Shown here piece by piece: positions 17,038 to 26,266 of a stretch of 34,078 bases of DNA. This DNA is from an uncultured Bacteroidota bacterium. Its GTDB lineage: Bacteria; Bacteroidota; Rhodothermia; Rhodothermales; UBA10348. The stretch is from positions 1 through 34,078 of the forward strand of contig CALEEY010000188.1 of NCBI GenBank assembly GCA_937877085.1, read 5' to 3'. The number at the start of each line of letters is the position of its first letter. Position 1 is the first letter of the stretch. The notes beneath the pieces were generated by a model. That model saw nothing but the letters and a program-made list of their open reading frames with translations, was not told the origin of the DNA and did not search any database. Position numbers and translations under genes: made by a program.

Positions 17038-18279
17038 CTATCCTTTCGATTTGGCGCGTAGGCGATAGAGCCCTTCGTCAATCAAAAACAGAATCAATCC
17101 AAATACAGCAAAAGCCAATACCGCCGGGATGGGCTGCCAGATGACCAGTCCGCCAAGTCCGCCCAACGCTCCACCCAAATATTTAATGTAATTCAACTGC
17201 TCGTTGCTGGAGTTCTTAATGAGGTCTTCCAATTTTCCCTCATCGTACGCCATCATGTTGCTCATGACCATTTCATAGATGTCCAGATTTTCAACGAAAC
17301 CCAGTACGACTGTAGTCGCTAAGTTTTCGATGTCTTCCGCTCTTGCCTCAATTTTTTCAGGAATCTTGTCGATAAGCGTGTCTATCTGATCCAGAATTAC
17401 ATCCAGTTGGGTTGGAATCTGGTGAATGGCTTTATCGATTCGCGCTTTGAAGTCGTCTTCGTTTAAGTATCGATAGGCCTTGAGTGCCATTCCCCCAAGC
17501 CCCGCTCCCACATAGGCTTCTATCTTTCCAACCACGAAATCAACAATCTTCAATCGAACTTCGTCGGATGTTAAAACGGTTTGGACATAATCGGCCGTCA
17601 ATATTTTTAATTCCGCCCGAAATGACTCATCCTCCAATACTCCTCGGGTAACCGACATCGCTAGCTCCCGATACTTCGGGATAATTTCCTTCTCCTCGAT
17701 TTTCTTTTTGATGATGTCCTTATTGATCAGCTCCTCGCTCACGGCCGTCGCTAATCGGTAAATCACCCTCTCCCGTTGTGCCGGGATGAGTCCCTGGCCA
17801 AACAAAGGGCGTTGTTTGCGAGGGTTGAACAACATGGTGATGGCCACCCAGTTCGTAAGGAAGCCAATCAATCCGCTCACAGAAACAATTCTCACAAGCC
17901 CATCGAGTGCAAACGTCTTTCCAAAAGCGGACATAGACATCCCATCAAAATCCCAGAGAAAGGAACCCGCAAACAGTAAAAAAAGCACCCATGGAATGGC
18001 ACGTAAAACGGGAAGAAGAGACGCGTGCCCCCCTTCCATACGAATCGGCGCCTGGTGGTCCTTATCAGAGGGCCCAGAATCAGGGAGATGGGCCTTGATG
18101 TATTTCGTGAGCAAGGCACGAAAGTCTTCTGCCCGCGCGCGAGTCATCTGCTTGGCTTCAACGACGCTTAGTCCTTGCGGTTGGCCCTCTTCGTCGGGCG
18201 TTTGACCATGCGACGTCTCCGATCCTGCTTGATCATCGAAATCGATTGCTGAAAATGGATCGGTGTCTTCTGTGGCCAT
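17038..18279 (-). CDS. DUF445 family membrane protein
   Basis: 413 aa from the ATG at 18279; the ORF track adds a TTG codon in front. DUF445 (YheB/YjiN-like) is recognised by the second membrane segment, LIGFLTNWVAITMLFNPRK. The layout is an acidic cytoplasmic N-terminus (about 1-85), two transmembrane segments (about 86-105 and 123-148), a long helical amphipathic region (about 160-355), and a C-terminal hydrophobic segment (GGLVIWQPIPAVLAFAVFGLILFLI). Function of the family is not established; envelope roles have been proposed. It is last in a probable mlaE-mlaF-mlaD-HD-DUF445 operon, 52 bp after the HD gene. Confidence 0.85.
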   Translation of the reverse strand: MATEDTDPFSAIDFDDQAGSETSHGQTPDEEGQPQGLSVVEAKQMTRARAEDFRALLTKYIKAHLPDSGPSDKDHQAPIRMEGGHASLLPVLRAIPWVLFLLFAGSFLWDFDGMSMSAFGKTFALDGLVRIVSVSGLIGFLTNWVAITMLFNPRKQRPLFGQGLIPAQRERVIYRLATAVSEELINKDIIKKKIEEKEIIPKYRELAMSVTRGVLEDESFRAELKILTADYVQTVLTSDEVRLKIVDFVVGKIEAYVGAGLGGMALKAYRYLNEDDFKARIDKAIHQIPTQLDVILDQIDTLIDKIPEKIEARAEDIENLATTVVLGFVENLDIYEMVMSNMMAYDEGKLEDLIKNSSNEQLNYIKYLGGALGGLGGLVIWQPIPAVLAFAVFGLILFLIDEGLYRLRAKSKG

Positions 18280-18331
18280 CAAACAAATGAAATTTAAAAT
18301 TTCTACAAGCGTAGTCGGACGTAGTTAGGCC

Positions 18332-18892
18332 CTACTGAGTTGCAAAGCCTAGCCGAGTTGCAGCAACTTGCATTCCAGAAATCACGTTAGCAATGTGTTG
18401 ATTCAGCTCCAAGCCCAATCCGTCGGCACCATTTCGAATGTCTTCCCGGCTTACAGCCGCTGCAAACGGCTTATCCTTCAATTTCTTGGTTACCGATTTG
18501 GGCGACATACCTTCCAGTCCGGTCGGGCGGACGTAGGCGACGGCCATAATAAATCCTGCCAGTTCATCGACTGCGAACAGCGTCTTAGCTATTCGTGAGA
18601 TCCTGGCCGTTTGCGTATGATTGGCGTGGCCCATGATGGCCTCCAAAATATCTTCTGAATAGCCCTTTTCCCGAAGCATTTTTACGCCCACAAACGGATG
18701 CTCCTCGAGCGACTGATGCCGCTCGTAGTCCACATCGTGAAGCAGGCCCGCTATACGCCAAGTTTCTTCGTCCTCATCAAACAGCCCGGCATAGTAAGCC
18801 ATGGCAGCCTCAACGGCATATCCATGCCTACGTAGGCTGTCTGTACGTGTCCATTCGTGAAATAGATCGAGCGAATCTTGATAAGACGGCAT
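18332..18892 (-). CDS. HD-domain phosphohydrolase
   Basis: 186 aa. An HD fold is shown by H23, the H52-D53 pair (LLHDVDYER), histidines near 89 and 92 (MGHANHT) and D109 (FAVDELAG), which together form the metal site of the superfamily. The substrate is unknown; such proteins are usually described as predicted HD hydrolases acting on nucleotides or other phosphate esters. No membrane segment or signal. It lies 16 bp downstream of mlaD and is probably in the same transcript, but nothing in its sequence links it to lipid transport. Confidence 0.85.
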   Translation of the reverse strand: MPSYQDSLDLFHEWTRTDSLRRHGYAVEAAMAYYAGLFDEDEETWRIAGLLHDVDYERHQSLEEHPFVGVKMLREKGYSEDILEAIMGHANHTQTARISRIAKTLFAVDELAGFIMAVAYVRPTGLEGMSPKSVTKKLKDKPFAAAVSREDIRNGADGLGLELNQHIANVISGMQVAATRLGFATQ

Positions 18893-18908
18893 AGTGAGAT
18901 CCTACTAA

Positions 18909-19841
18909 CTAAAATATATCGACCAGCTTCATTTGCCCTAGATATTTACCAGGGTTGACCCTGAAATCAGCTAGGAGTGCATTGATACCATTTAAGGTAG
19001 AATCCATTTTTTGATACATAGACGGGTCATTCACCAACATGCCAAGCGTGCCCTGACCTTCGTTCACCTTGGTCAATAGCTCGTTTAAACTTCGGCTAGC
19101 TTCGCCTAAACTGACCAATTCACGATCCAGTGAAGCAATGGTTACCGACAGATCGGAGACGAGCTTGGTAACGGCAGGCCCATTGTCGGAGGTGATGGTC
19201 TTAATGGACCCCGTGGCATCCTCCACGTTTTGAAGAATGATGCTGATTCTGGCTCGCTCTTCCTTCAAAAGTCGCTCGAGCTGAGCCACACTTCCCTTAA
19301 CCGACCCAAGCGTTGTCCTAAAGTCGGATTCAGGTTCAGAGAGCATGGTCCCCGTTTCAGATAATACTTTGTCCAACCCGCTCAAAACATCGTCAAATTT
19401 TTGAACCATCTCTGGAGCACGTGCGCTCAGATCACCGAATAAGTCATTGCCTTCTCCGGTCCCAACGAGCCCGCCTTCAGGAATAAGGGCAGCGTCGCGC
19501 GGGCCTAGAAACAGGTCCATTCGAACGGCGCCTAACGCATCGATGCCCGATACCGTCGCATACGATCCTTCCGTCACCGATATTTTCCGGTCAACGTGGA
19601 ATTTGACTTCTACTTTACCCGTTTTCTCCGAGATACTAACACCGTTTACGCTGCCGACACTCACCCCGTTGACCCTTACTAGATTGCCAGGAATCAGTCC
19701 ACCTGCATTGTCAAACTCGGCGGTGAGGTCATAGGTTGTCCGAAACAAAGGTAAATCTTCGAAATACCGGACTCCAAAAATGAAAATTGTAATGGCTACA
19801 ATGATCGTTAGTCCGACTTTAAGTTCGTTTGAAATTTTCAC
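18909..19841 (-). CDS. mlaD: MlaD-family (MCE domain) lipid-transport substrate-binding protein
   Basis: 310 aa. An N-terminal transmembrane anchor (about 8-24, VGLTIIVAITIFIFGVRYF) is followed by an MCE domain (about 37-115) with the typical AGGLIPGNLVRVNGVSVGSV. After that comes a long helical tail (about 130-290) expected to form a coiled-coil needle or barrel extension. MCE proteins form hexameric rings that shuttle phospholipids between inner and outer membrane in diderms. It is third after mlaE and mlaF, 25 bp from mlaF. No mlaC or mlaA is present here, so the periplasmic partner must lie elsewhere or be absent. Confidence 0.92.
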   Translation of the reverse strand: MKISNELKVGLTIIVAITIFIFGVRYFEDLPLFRTTYDLTAEFDNAGGLIPGNLVRVNGVSVGSVNGVSISEKTGKVEVKFHVDRKISVTEGSYATVSGIDALGAVRMDLFLGPRDAALIPEGGLVGTGEGNDLFGDLSARAPEMVQKFDDVLSGLDKVLSETGTMLSEPESDFRTTLGSVKGSVAQLERLLKEERARISIILQNVEDATGSIKTITSDNGPAVTKLVSDLSVTIASLDRELVSLGEASRSLNELLTKVNEGQGTLGMLVNDPSMYQKMDSTLNGINALLADFRVNPGKYLGQMKLVDIF

Positions 19842-19866
19842 GCCGATAATTGGGTTTTTATGAGCT

Positions 19867-20607
19867 TCATTTTCCTATCAAATATTCGTTGGCTTTAACA
19901 AAACTTCGAAGTATTTGATCGTCGCTTCTGTGTAGTTCATCGATCGTGCCGGCCCAATGCATACGTCCATCGTGTACGAACGCCGCCTTGTCGGCAATAT
20001 TTAGTACCGAATGCATATCGTGGGTTACGACAATACTCGTCACATTCAGTTGGTCCGAGAGGTTTTGAATCAGATCATCGATTGTATTGGACGTTTCAGG
20101 GTCCAATCCACTGGTTGGTTCATCGTACAAAATGTATCTAGGTTTCAGAGCCACTGCACGTGCAAGTGCTACTCGCTTTTGCATCCCCCCAGATAATTCT
20201 GAAGGCATTTTCGCACCTACTTCGGGTAGCTCGACCATACCAAGGCACTCCAACACCACATGTTCAATCTCCTCTTCCGTCATGGAGGTAAACGTCCGAA
20301 GCGGAAAGGCCACGTTGTCGAAAGAACTCATCGAATCAAAAAGCGCTCCTCCTTGAAACAGAACGCCAAAATTCTGACGTATCCGCCTCAAATCCGCATA
20401 GGAAATGGCATTGATATCTATCCCATCTACGGTAATCTTGCCAGCATCTGGTTGAAGCAGGCCAATAATATGCTTCATCAAAACACTTTTGCCAGATCCT
20501 GAACGACCAATAATGGCTAGCGTCTCGCCCTCTAGGATCTCCAAATCGACCCCGTTCAGAACGGCCTTCCCTCTAAAACTTTTATGTAGGTTTTGAACGC
20601 TTATCAT
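19867..20607 (-). CDS. mlaF: MlaF-family ABC transporter ATPase
   Basis: 246 aa cytoplasmic ATPase of the MCE lipid transporter. Walker A GRSGSGKS, ABC signature ELSGGMQKRVALARA, Walker B RYILYDEPTSGLDP and the switch histidine in VVTHDMHSV are all intact. It pairs with MlaE (one base away) and drives movement of lipid through the MlaD ring. The SGGMQKRVALARA form of the signature is characteristic of MlaF rather than of general importers. Confidence 0.95.
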   Translation of the reverse strand: MISVQNLHKSFRGKAVLNGVDLEILEGETLAIIGRSGSGKSVLMKHIIGLLQPDAGKITVDGIDINAISYADLRRIRQNFGVLFQGGALFDSMSSFDNVAFPLRTFTSMTEEEIEHVVLECLGMVELPEVGAKMPSELSGGMQKRVALARAVALKPRYILYDEPTSGLDPETSNTIDDLIQNLSDQLNVTSIVVTHDMHSVLNIADKAAFVHDGRMHWAGTIDELHRSDDQILRSFVKANEYLIGK

Positions 20608-20608
20608 T

Positions 20609-21373
20609 TTACAACAGGGTCGCGGCTAAAATTAAATCGGCGAGGAGCAACAGCACGCAGCTAGCAACGGCAGCCTCCGTCGTGGCCTTACCAACACCCT
20701 CAGCACCACCTCGGGTATAATACCCCTTAAAGCAGGACACGGATGTAATGATAAAGCCGAAAACCAAACATTTAATCAAACCAAAAATGGGGTCAAACGG
20801 CTGAAAAAACTCTCTAGCACCATCCACAAATACTCCCATGGGAACGAACCCTCCGAGGTGCCCGACCAACATGCCACCGCCAATGCCTACGAAACACGCG
20901 GCCACATATAGCACGGGAAACATCACAATTCCAGCAATCACTCGTGGGACAATCAGATATCCGATGGAATTAAGCCCCATGGCTTCCAATGCGTCAATTT
21001 GTTCGGTCACTCGCATGGTACCCAGTTCCGCCGCAATGCGCGCACCCACGCGTCCAGCCAAAATAAACCCAGTGACCACTGCGCCGAGTTCGAGAACCAT
21101 AGAGGGAACTACAATGGACCCGATAATGCTTTTAGGAATAAGGGGGCTAACGAGCTGGTAAGATGTCTGAACCGTGGTCACCGCACCGGAAAATGCCGCT
21201 GCCAACATCACAATAGGCATGGAATCGATCCCAACATGGATCATCTGCTCCCATAAATTTTTTCGATACGTACTAAATTCAGGAACAGCGCCAAATGCCT
21301 TGAAAAGCAATTGGCTATATCGACCTAACGCTTGAACCGGGTCGAGAATTATTTTTTTAGTGTATTGAATCAA
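20609..21373 (-). CDS. mlaE: MlaE-family ABC transporter permease
   Basis: 254 aa integral membrane permease (about five to six segments). The family signature ELGTMRVTEQIDALEAMGLNS is present, as are GAVTTVQTSYQL and the C-terminal ATTEAAVASCVLLLLADLIL. It forms the membrane channel of the MCE phospholipid system with MlaF and MlaD. First gene of a minus-strand operon; divergent from radA across about 170 bp that includes an inverted repeat. Confidence 0.95.
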   Translation of the reverse strand: MIQYTKKIILDPVQALGRYSQLLFKAFGAVPEFSTYRKNLWEQMIHVGIDSMPIVMLAAAFSGAVTTVQTSYQLVSPLIPKSIIGSIVVPSMVLELGAVVTGFILAGRVGARIAAELGTMRVTEQIDALEAMGLNSIGYLIVPRVIAGIVMFPVLYVAACFVGIGGGMLVGHLGGFVPMGVFVDGAREFFQPFDPIFGLIKCLVFGFIITSVSCFKGYYTRGGAEGVGKATTEAAVASCVLLLLADLILAATLL

Positions 21374-21473
21374 GATTGGCTAATTGAAGAGTATTCCCGA
21401 ATCTGAATTTCTACAAAGTACGATACTCTACGCTATTGGTGCAGGTTCTCCCAAAAAAGGTACGGTGTTCATA

Positions 21474-21494
21474 AAACTTCCTTGAATGAAGTTT
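21474..21494. promoter_or_regulatory. 21-bp inverted repeat between divergent mlaE and radA
   Basis: AAACTTC-cttgaat-GAAGTTT is a perfect 7-7-7 inverted repeat, 50 bp before the chosen radA start and about 100 bp before mlaE. Its size suits a dimeric repressor site. It does not match a LexA consensus I know. Confidence 0.35.
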
Positions 21495-21544
21495 GGGTTC
21501 GGCCATGTCACACTGTTGTCACCACCCGCCTCTATATTAGCACC

Positions 21545-22903
21545 ATGTCAAAAGTGAAATCCATATTTGTTTGCCAGGAGTGCGGAAACGACTCTCCGCG
21601 CTGGATGGGGCAATGCCCTGCGTGCAACTCCTGGAATACCATGGTTGAGGAGCGTCAACACTCCGTGAAGCACTCGGCACGCCCCACCGCCTCTTCTAAC
21701 GGACTGGGGTCAAAGGCTCTAACGCTGGACGAAGTTCAATCGGGTGCGGAGACGCGTTTTGTGACGGGAAACGCGGAATTGGATCGCGTGTTGGGTGGCG
21801 GAATCGTACAGGGATCCGTGGTGCTGGTGGCAGGGGACCCCGGAATTGGTAAAAGTACCTTGATGACGGAATTGGGAGCTTTAGTCCCCCACGCGAAGGT
21901 GCTTTATGTAACGGGGGAAGAATCGCCTTCGCAAGTCAAAATGCGCGCGGAACGAATGGGCGTGCATTCTAAAAATTTTATGATGTTGGCCGAGACGGAG
22001 GTGGAGTCCATTATCCGCTGCGTCTTGGATGAAAAACCAACGTTGATGATTGTCGATTCGATTCAGACGGTCTTTAGATCTGACCTTCAGAGCGCCCCGG
22101 GATCAGTAGCCCAAGTTCGTGAAAGCGCGGCTGCTTTAATTCAATTATCGAAATCGACGGGCACCTCTACATTTATTGTCGGGCACGTCACGAAAACAGG
22201 TTCGATCGCGGGCCCTCGAGTGCTCGAACACATGGTAGACACGGTGCTTTATTTGGAGGGCGACAGGCACCACGTTTTCCGAATTCTTAGGGCGGTCAAA
22301 AACCGATTCGGCTCGACGAATGAGATCGGCGTCTTCGAAATGCGTTCCGCAGGACTGACTCCTGTTGAAAATCCAAGTGAGTTGTTCATAGCGGACCGAA
22401 ATGTTCTGTCCTCCGGATCCGTAGTGGTTTGTTCAATGGAGGGTACAAGGCCCATGCTCGCGGAGATTCAGGCGTTGGTTACGCCCACCTCCTATGCTAA
22501 TCCTCAGCGCACAGCTACCGGTTTCGACGCCAAACGGCTTCAAATGCTTTTGGCTGTACTGGAAAAACGTATTGGATTAGGGCTCTCAAGCTGCGACGTC
22601 TTCGTGAACGTGACGGGGGGGCTACGCCTCACTGAACCGGCGGCGGACTTGGCAATTGCTGCCGCTGTGACCTCCTCTTTTCGAGATATTCCCGTTCCGA
22701 GTCAAGCCATGATCTGCGGCGAAGTGGGCCTTGGAGGCGAAATAAGGGCGGTTTCACAATTGGATTCGCGATTGGCCGAAACCTCCAGGCTGGGATTTAA
22801 TCAAGCATTTATCCCTTCCCGGGGTCATCGAGATGCGACGCCTAAAAAATTGGAGTGCGTGGCCCTTGCTGATCTTTCTGAAATGATGGACCGACTGTTT
22901 TAG
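21545..22903 (+). CDS. radA: DNA repair protein RadA/Sms
   Basis: RecA-like ATPase that helps process recombination intermediates and branch migration. The ATG at 21545 (MSKVKSIFVCQECG) gives 452 aa, the usual size; the ORF track's earlier start adds 21 non-conserved codons. Zinc finger C10, C13, C24 and C27; Walker A GDPGIGKST (98-106); the RadA-specific KNRFG motif (252-256); and a C-terminal Lon-protease-like domain with GGEIRAVSQLDSRLAE. Transcribed alone, divergent from mlaE and convergent with rpiA. Confidence 0.95.
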   Translation: MSKVKSIFVCQECGNDSPRWMGQCPACNSWNTMVEERQHSVKHSARPTASSNGLGSKALTLDEVQSGAETRFVTGNAELDRVLGGGIVQGSVVLVAGDPGIGKSTLMTELGALVPHAKVLYVTGEESPSQVKMRAERMGVHSKNFMMLAETEVESIIRCVLDEKPTLMIVDSIQTVFRSDLQSAPGSVAQVRESAAALIQLSKSTGTSTFIVGHVTKTGSIAGPRVLEHMVDTVLYLEGDRHHVFRILRAVKNRFGSTNEIGVFEMRSAGLTPVENPSELFIADRNVLSSGSVVVCSMEGTRPMLAEIQALVTPTSYANPQRTATGFDAKRLQMLLAVLEKRIGLGLSSCDVFVNVTGGLRLTEPAADLAIAAAVTSSFRDIPVPSQAMICGEVGLGGEIRAVSQLDSRLAETSRLGFNQAFIPSRGHRDATPKKLECVALADLSEMMDRLF

Positions 22904-22940
22904 CCTCAAGAGCAACACCGAAAACCGGTCCCGCCCCGGA

Positions 22941-23011
22941 GCCAGCCCCGACGGCTTAACCCCAAGCCAGCCCCGACGGCTTAACCCCAAGCCAGCCCCG
23001 ACAGCTGAACC
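22941..23011. repeat. 25-bp tandem repeat (about 2.8 copies) between radA and rpiA
   Basis: Units at 22941-22965 and 22966-22990 are identical; a third from 22991 diverges after the first dozen bases. Each holds AGCC-ccgac-GGCT, a small hairpin. The array lies between convergent stop codons and could aid termination; it is not coding in either neighbour. Confidence 0.8.
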
Positions 23012-23023
23012 CGCGAAGCCAAC

Positions 23024-23722
23024 CTACCGTCTAGCCATCGTTCGAACGGATCCATCAGAAAGGCCAATCAAGACGTCGGTGACCATGTCTATAAATAATC
23101 CATGGTCCACCACGCCTGGCGTATTGAGCAGCACCCGATTGACGTGTTCGGGGTCTGTAATTTCATTGAACATGGCATCCAAGATCCACAATCCTTGATC
23201 GCTAACGACTGGACCATCTTTTCTAAGGCCCATCCGTATTTCTGGTCGCGCTCCAAGAGCTATCAAAACATTCATGACGGGCGTAGCAGCCATGGGAACG
23301 ATTTCGACCGGCAGTGGCATGCGCGTTCCTAGTTTGTCCACCAGCTTGCCTTCATCAATTAGAATGACAAAGCGTTTGGCCTGGGCCGCGACAATTTTCT
23401 CCCGCGTCTGCGCTGCCCCCCTTCCTTTGATGACAATGAAGTTCTTGTCGACCTCGTCCGCTCCATCAAAGGCCAAATCTAAAACAGGCGTTTGATCTAG
23501 GGTGGTCAGTGGAATGCCACATTCTCTGGCTAATCTTTCGGAAGCGAAAGAAGTCGGAACCCCGCACACCTGTAGGCCTTCCTTCTGAATACGAACCCCG
23601 AGAGCTTCAATTGCCATTGCAGCGGTAGAACCTGTTCCAAGCCCCAATTTCATACCTGAGGTAATCATTGAAGCTACTTGTTCGCCAGCGGCCCGCTTGG
23701 CAGCTTTTTGTAAGTCTGGCAT
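23024..23722 (-). CDS. rpiA: Ribose-5-phosphate isomerase A
   Basis: Interconverts ribose 5-phosphate and ribulose 5-phosphate in the non-oxidative pentose phosphate pathway. 232 aa, normal length. Motifs: GLGTGSTA (27-34) for phosphate binding, FDGADEVD (85-92) and IKGRGAAQTREKI (98-110) with the catalytic lysine/glutamate region. Start is the first ATG. Convergent with radA; the next gene upstream (FtsX-like permease) ends 74 bp away. Confidence 0.95.
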   Translation of the reverse strand: MPDLQKAAKRAAGEQVASMITSGMKLGLGTGSTAAMAIEALGVRIQKEGLQVCGVPTSFASERLARECGIPLTTLDQTPVLDLAFDGADEVDKNFIVIKGRGAAQTREKIVAAQAKRFVILIDEGKLVDKLGTRMPLPVEIVPMAATPVMNVLIALGARPEIRMGLRKDGPVVSDQGLWILDAMFNEITDPEHVNRVLLNTPGVVDHGLFIDMVTDVLIGLSDGSVRTMARR

Positions 23723-23796
23723 AGGACGAGTTGTGTTTATGATAACACGCTCAAACTACGGTAGAAATCGGAAACCTGTGGCCTGAAAAAACCGAT

Positions 23797-25035
23797 TTAC
23801 TCGTGTCGAAGAGATTCAATGGGCGCTAGTCTTGCCGCTTTTAGGGCCGGATAGCCTCCAAAAATGAGGGCAATCATCGTGACCAAAATCACCGATGCAA
23901 TGGCCCATCCGGTTGGAAAAGCCGCGGTAATATCAAAATAAAAGGCCACCCCGTTTCCTACGGCAGCTCCTAAAAGAATTCCGACGATACCGCCTATCTG
24001 GCAAAGGAAAAATGCTTCAAACAAGAACTGGCGCATAATATCCTTCTTTCTGGCGCCGACCGATTTTCGGACGCCAATCTCCCGGGTCCGCTCTGTAACC
24101 GACACCAACATAATGTTCATAATGCCAATTCCGGCGGCCAGAAGAGAGATCAACCCAATGCCGGCTCCTCCTGCGGTCAAGGTGCCGGTGAATGCCTCAA
24201 ATACGGCTTGCATGGAATCATTGGTGGAGATTTCGAAGCTACTTTCTTCGCCCGGCTGCACGCCTCGTATAACTCTGAAACGTCCCGTTAATTCGTCAAT
24301 GACCGCGTTAACCATTACGGGATCGTGAACTCTAACACTAACATTGCCAATATTGCGGCCAAGGCCTCCATAATCCGCAAAACCCCTCGTAATGGGTATG
24401 TAAGCCCGATTATCCATCGGTATCCCAAGAAAGTTGCCCTTTTCCTTCAGGACTCCAATCACTTCGCAGCGCTTTCCTGCTGCTTTCATGACTTTTCGAA
24501 TGGGGTTCTCATTGGGAAATAAAACCTTAACGATGTCGGCGCCTAAAACACATACCGGTCGAGCATATTGGATGTCGTCCCTGGTGAAAAAACGACCATA
24601 TTCGATTTCATAGGAAAAATTTCCCAGCATGTCTTCATCGCTACCCATGACCATGACGCCCGGCTCTGTTTCGCGGTCCTGGTACGTCATCTTGCCGATC
24701 GCAAAATCGTCCATTGGACTGATCGTTACGGCCAGCTGCATCGCATCTTCCAGGCGTTCTACCTGCTCAAATGTGATGTTGGGGCGATTTCTTCCACTAC
24801 GATCTCGGTCACCAATTTGAAACTGAGGGTTCCGAGTTATGGAAACGGTCGAAGAACCCAGAAACTGGAGTTTTTCTTTGAAATAAACATCAATGACCTC
24901 CACGGCGGTGACCGAAACGATAATCGCAAAGACGCCGATTACCATGCCCAGTAACGTCAGAGAAGATCTGGTTTTGTGTCCCTGAATCGCACCCCATGCC
25001 ATGCGAAAAGCTTCGAAAAAACCCATGCTATTCAT
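23797..25035 (-). CDS. MacB/FtsX-like ABC transporter permease (second of pair)
   Basis: 412 aa. One N-terminal transmembrane segment (TRSSLTLLGMVIGVFAIIVS), a periplasmic MacB-like domain of about 220 residues, then three C-terminal segments with the FtsX core GIMNIMLVSVTERTREIGVRKSVGARK. It overlaps the upstream permease by eight bases; a second ATG (MGFFEAF, 25026) just past that stop is an equally good start. Likely partners with the adjacent paralog and an ATPase encoded elsewhere, because no ATPase is nearby. Substrate unknown; MacB-type systems export peptides, lipoproteins or antibiotics. Confidence 0.88.
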   Translation of the reverse strand: MNSMGFFEAFRMAWGAIQGHKTRSSLTLLGMVIGVFAIIVSVTAVEVIDVYFKEKLQFLGSSTVSITRNPQFQIGDRDRSGRNRPNITFEQVERLEDAMQLAVTISPMDDFAIGKMTYQDRETEPGVMVMGSDEDMLGNFSYEIEYGRFFTRDDIQYARPVCVLGADIVKVLFPNENPIRKVMKAAGKRCEVIGVLKEKGNFLGIPMDNRAYIPITRGFADYGGLGRNIGNVSVRVHDPVMVNAVIDELTGRFRVIRGVQPGEESSFEISTNDSMQAVFEAFTGTLTAGGAGIGLISLLAAGIGIMNIMLVSVTERTREIGVRKSVGARKKDIMRQFLFEAFFLCQIGGIVGILLGAAVGNGVAFYFDITAAFPTGWAIASVILVTMIALIFGGYPALKAARLAPIESLRHE

Positions 25036-26266
25036 ACCTCAATGCTTCAATTGGCGGAGCCTTTGCGGCCGACCAAGCAGGAGCAAGTCCGAACGTGATT
25101 CCAATGGCAACACACATACCAAAGGCCATAAATACAGTTGGCAAATCAAGAGAGGCAGGAAGGACGGCGCCTATCAGCATCGAAAGCGGGAACGCAAGGC
25201 CCACACCAACAATCCCTCCAACCATACAGATTACAACGGCTTCAACGAGAAATTGGACTAAAATGGTGACCCTTCGGGCGCCGACCGCTTTGCGAACACC
25301 TATTTCTCGGGTCCGCTCCTTGACCGTTACGAACATAATATTCATTACGCCAATACCCCCCACCAGCAGAGCGAGCGCGGTTAGGCCAATACCAATGGCA
25401 AAAATGGCGTTTTTGATCGGCTCGATGGCTGCGCGAAGGGATTCTTGTTCGTTGATTTCAAAATTGTCCGCGTCTTTTGCATCCAATTTCCGAGCCAGGC
25501 GAAGCACGCCTCGCATTTGATCCTTTGCGTCCGCGATCGCGAAACCATCTCCGATTTTGGACTGGATAGACACATCCCGCCAGCGCGTACCAAATTGCTG
25601 CTTAAAGGCATTGAATGGAATTTGGACCGAATAATCCGTGCTTGCCGGTCCCTCGGTAGCGGATCCTTGTCCCGTGAGAATACCAATAATGGTGTACCGC
25701 GCGCCATCGATATTCAATTCCTTTCCGAAAGCCGAGCCAAAGGGATACAGTTCCTCGGCAATTTTTGCTCCCACAACCACGACATGTCTGGCGCTTTGGT
25801 TATCAAACTCGTTGAAAAAATACCCTTCCGATAGATCCACCTCGTGGACAGACGGATAGTTGGCCTGTGCACCCGTCACCGTAGCAGCGGACATCGATTC
25901 CGTTTTAGACTTCAATGTTCGGGACGTAGAAACCACTGCAGTAGCTGTTTCAACCATGCTGGCACTACTATTCAAGGCGTCCGCCAAACTTTCTGTCATA
26001 TTTGGGCGATTCATCATCTCCCACCATTTAGTACTAGGACCTCGAACCCAAGGCCATTTTTCAACATAAATGACGTTCGATCCTAGTGAAGCAATGTCCT
26101 GCTCGAATCCTTTTTCTATCCCATTCATGACCGTGGCCATGCCGGTAACGGAAACGATTCCAATGATTATACCAAGAGTGGTAAGTACCGCACGCAGCTT
26201 ATTCGACCATACCGATGCCAACGCGATACGGGTCGATTCCCCAAATTCAAAAAAGAATCGCAGCAC
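25028..26266 (-). CDS. MacB/FtsX-like ABC transporter permease (first of pair)
   Basis: 412 aa, the same length and layout as its downstream neighbour and clearly paralogous: N-terminal transmembrane segment (LRAVLTTLGIIIGIVSVTGMA), periplasmic MacB-PCD region, and a three-segment C-terminus with GVMNIMFVTVKERTREIGVRKAVGARR. It is probably one half of a heterodimeric permease. No MacB ATPase or MacA-like adaptor is in the window. About 208 bp without a gene separate it from the GNAT gene upstream. Confidence 0.88.
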   Translation of the reverse strand: MLRFFFEFGESTRIALASVWSNKLRAVLTTLGIIIGIVSVTGMATVMNGIEKGFEQDIASLGSNVIYVEKWPWVRGPSTKWWEMMNRPNMTESLADALNSSASMVETATAVVSTSRTLKSKTESMSAATVTGAQANYPSVHEVDLSEGYFFNEFDNQSARHVVVVGAKIAEELYPFGSAFGKELNIDGARYTIIGILTGQGSATEGPASTDYSVQIPFNAFKQQFGTRWRDVSIQSKIGDGFAIADAKDQMRGVLRLARKLDAKDADNFEINEQESLRAAIEPIKNAIFAIGIGLTALALLVGGIGVMNIMFVTVKERTREIGVRKAVGARRVTILVQFLVEAVVICMVGGIVGVGLAFPLSMLIGAVLPASLDLPTVFMAFGMCVAIGITFGLAPAWSAAKAPPIEALRYE

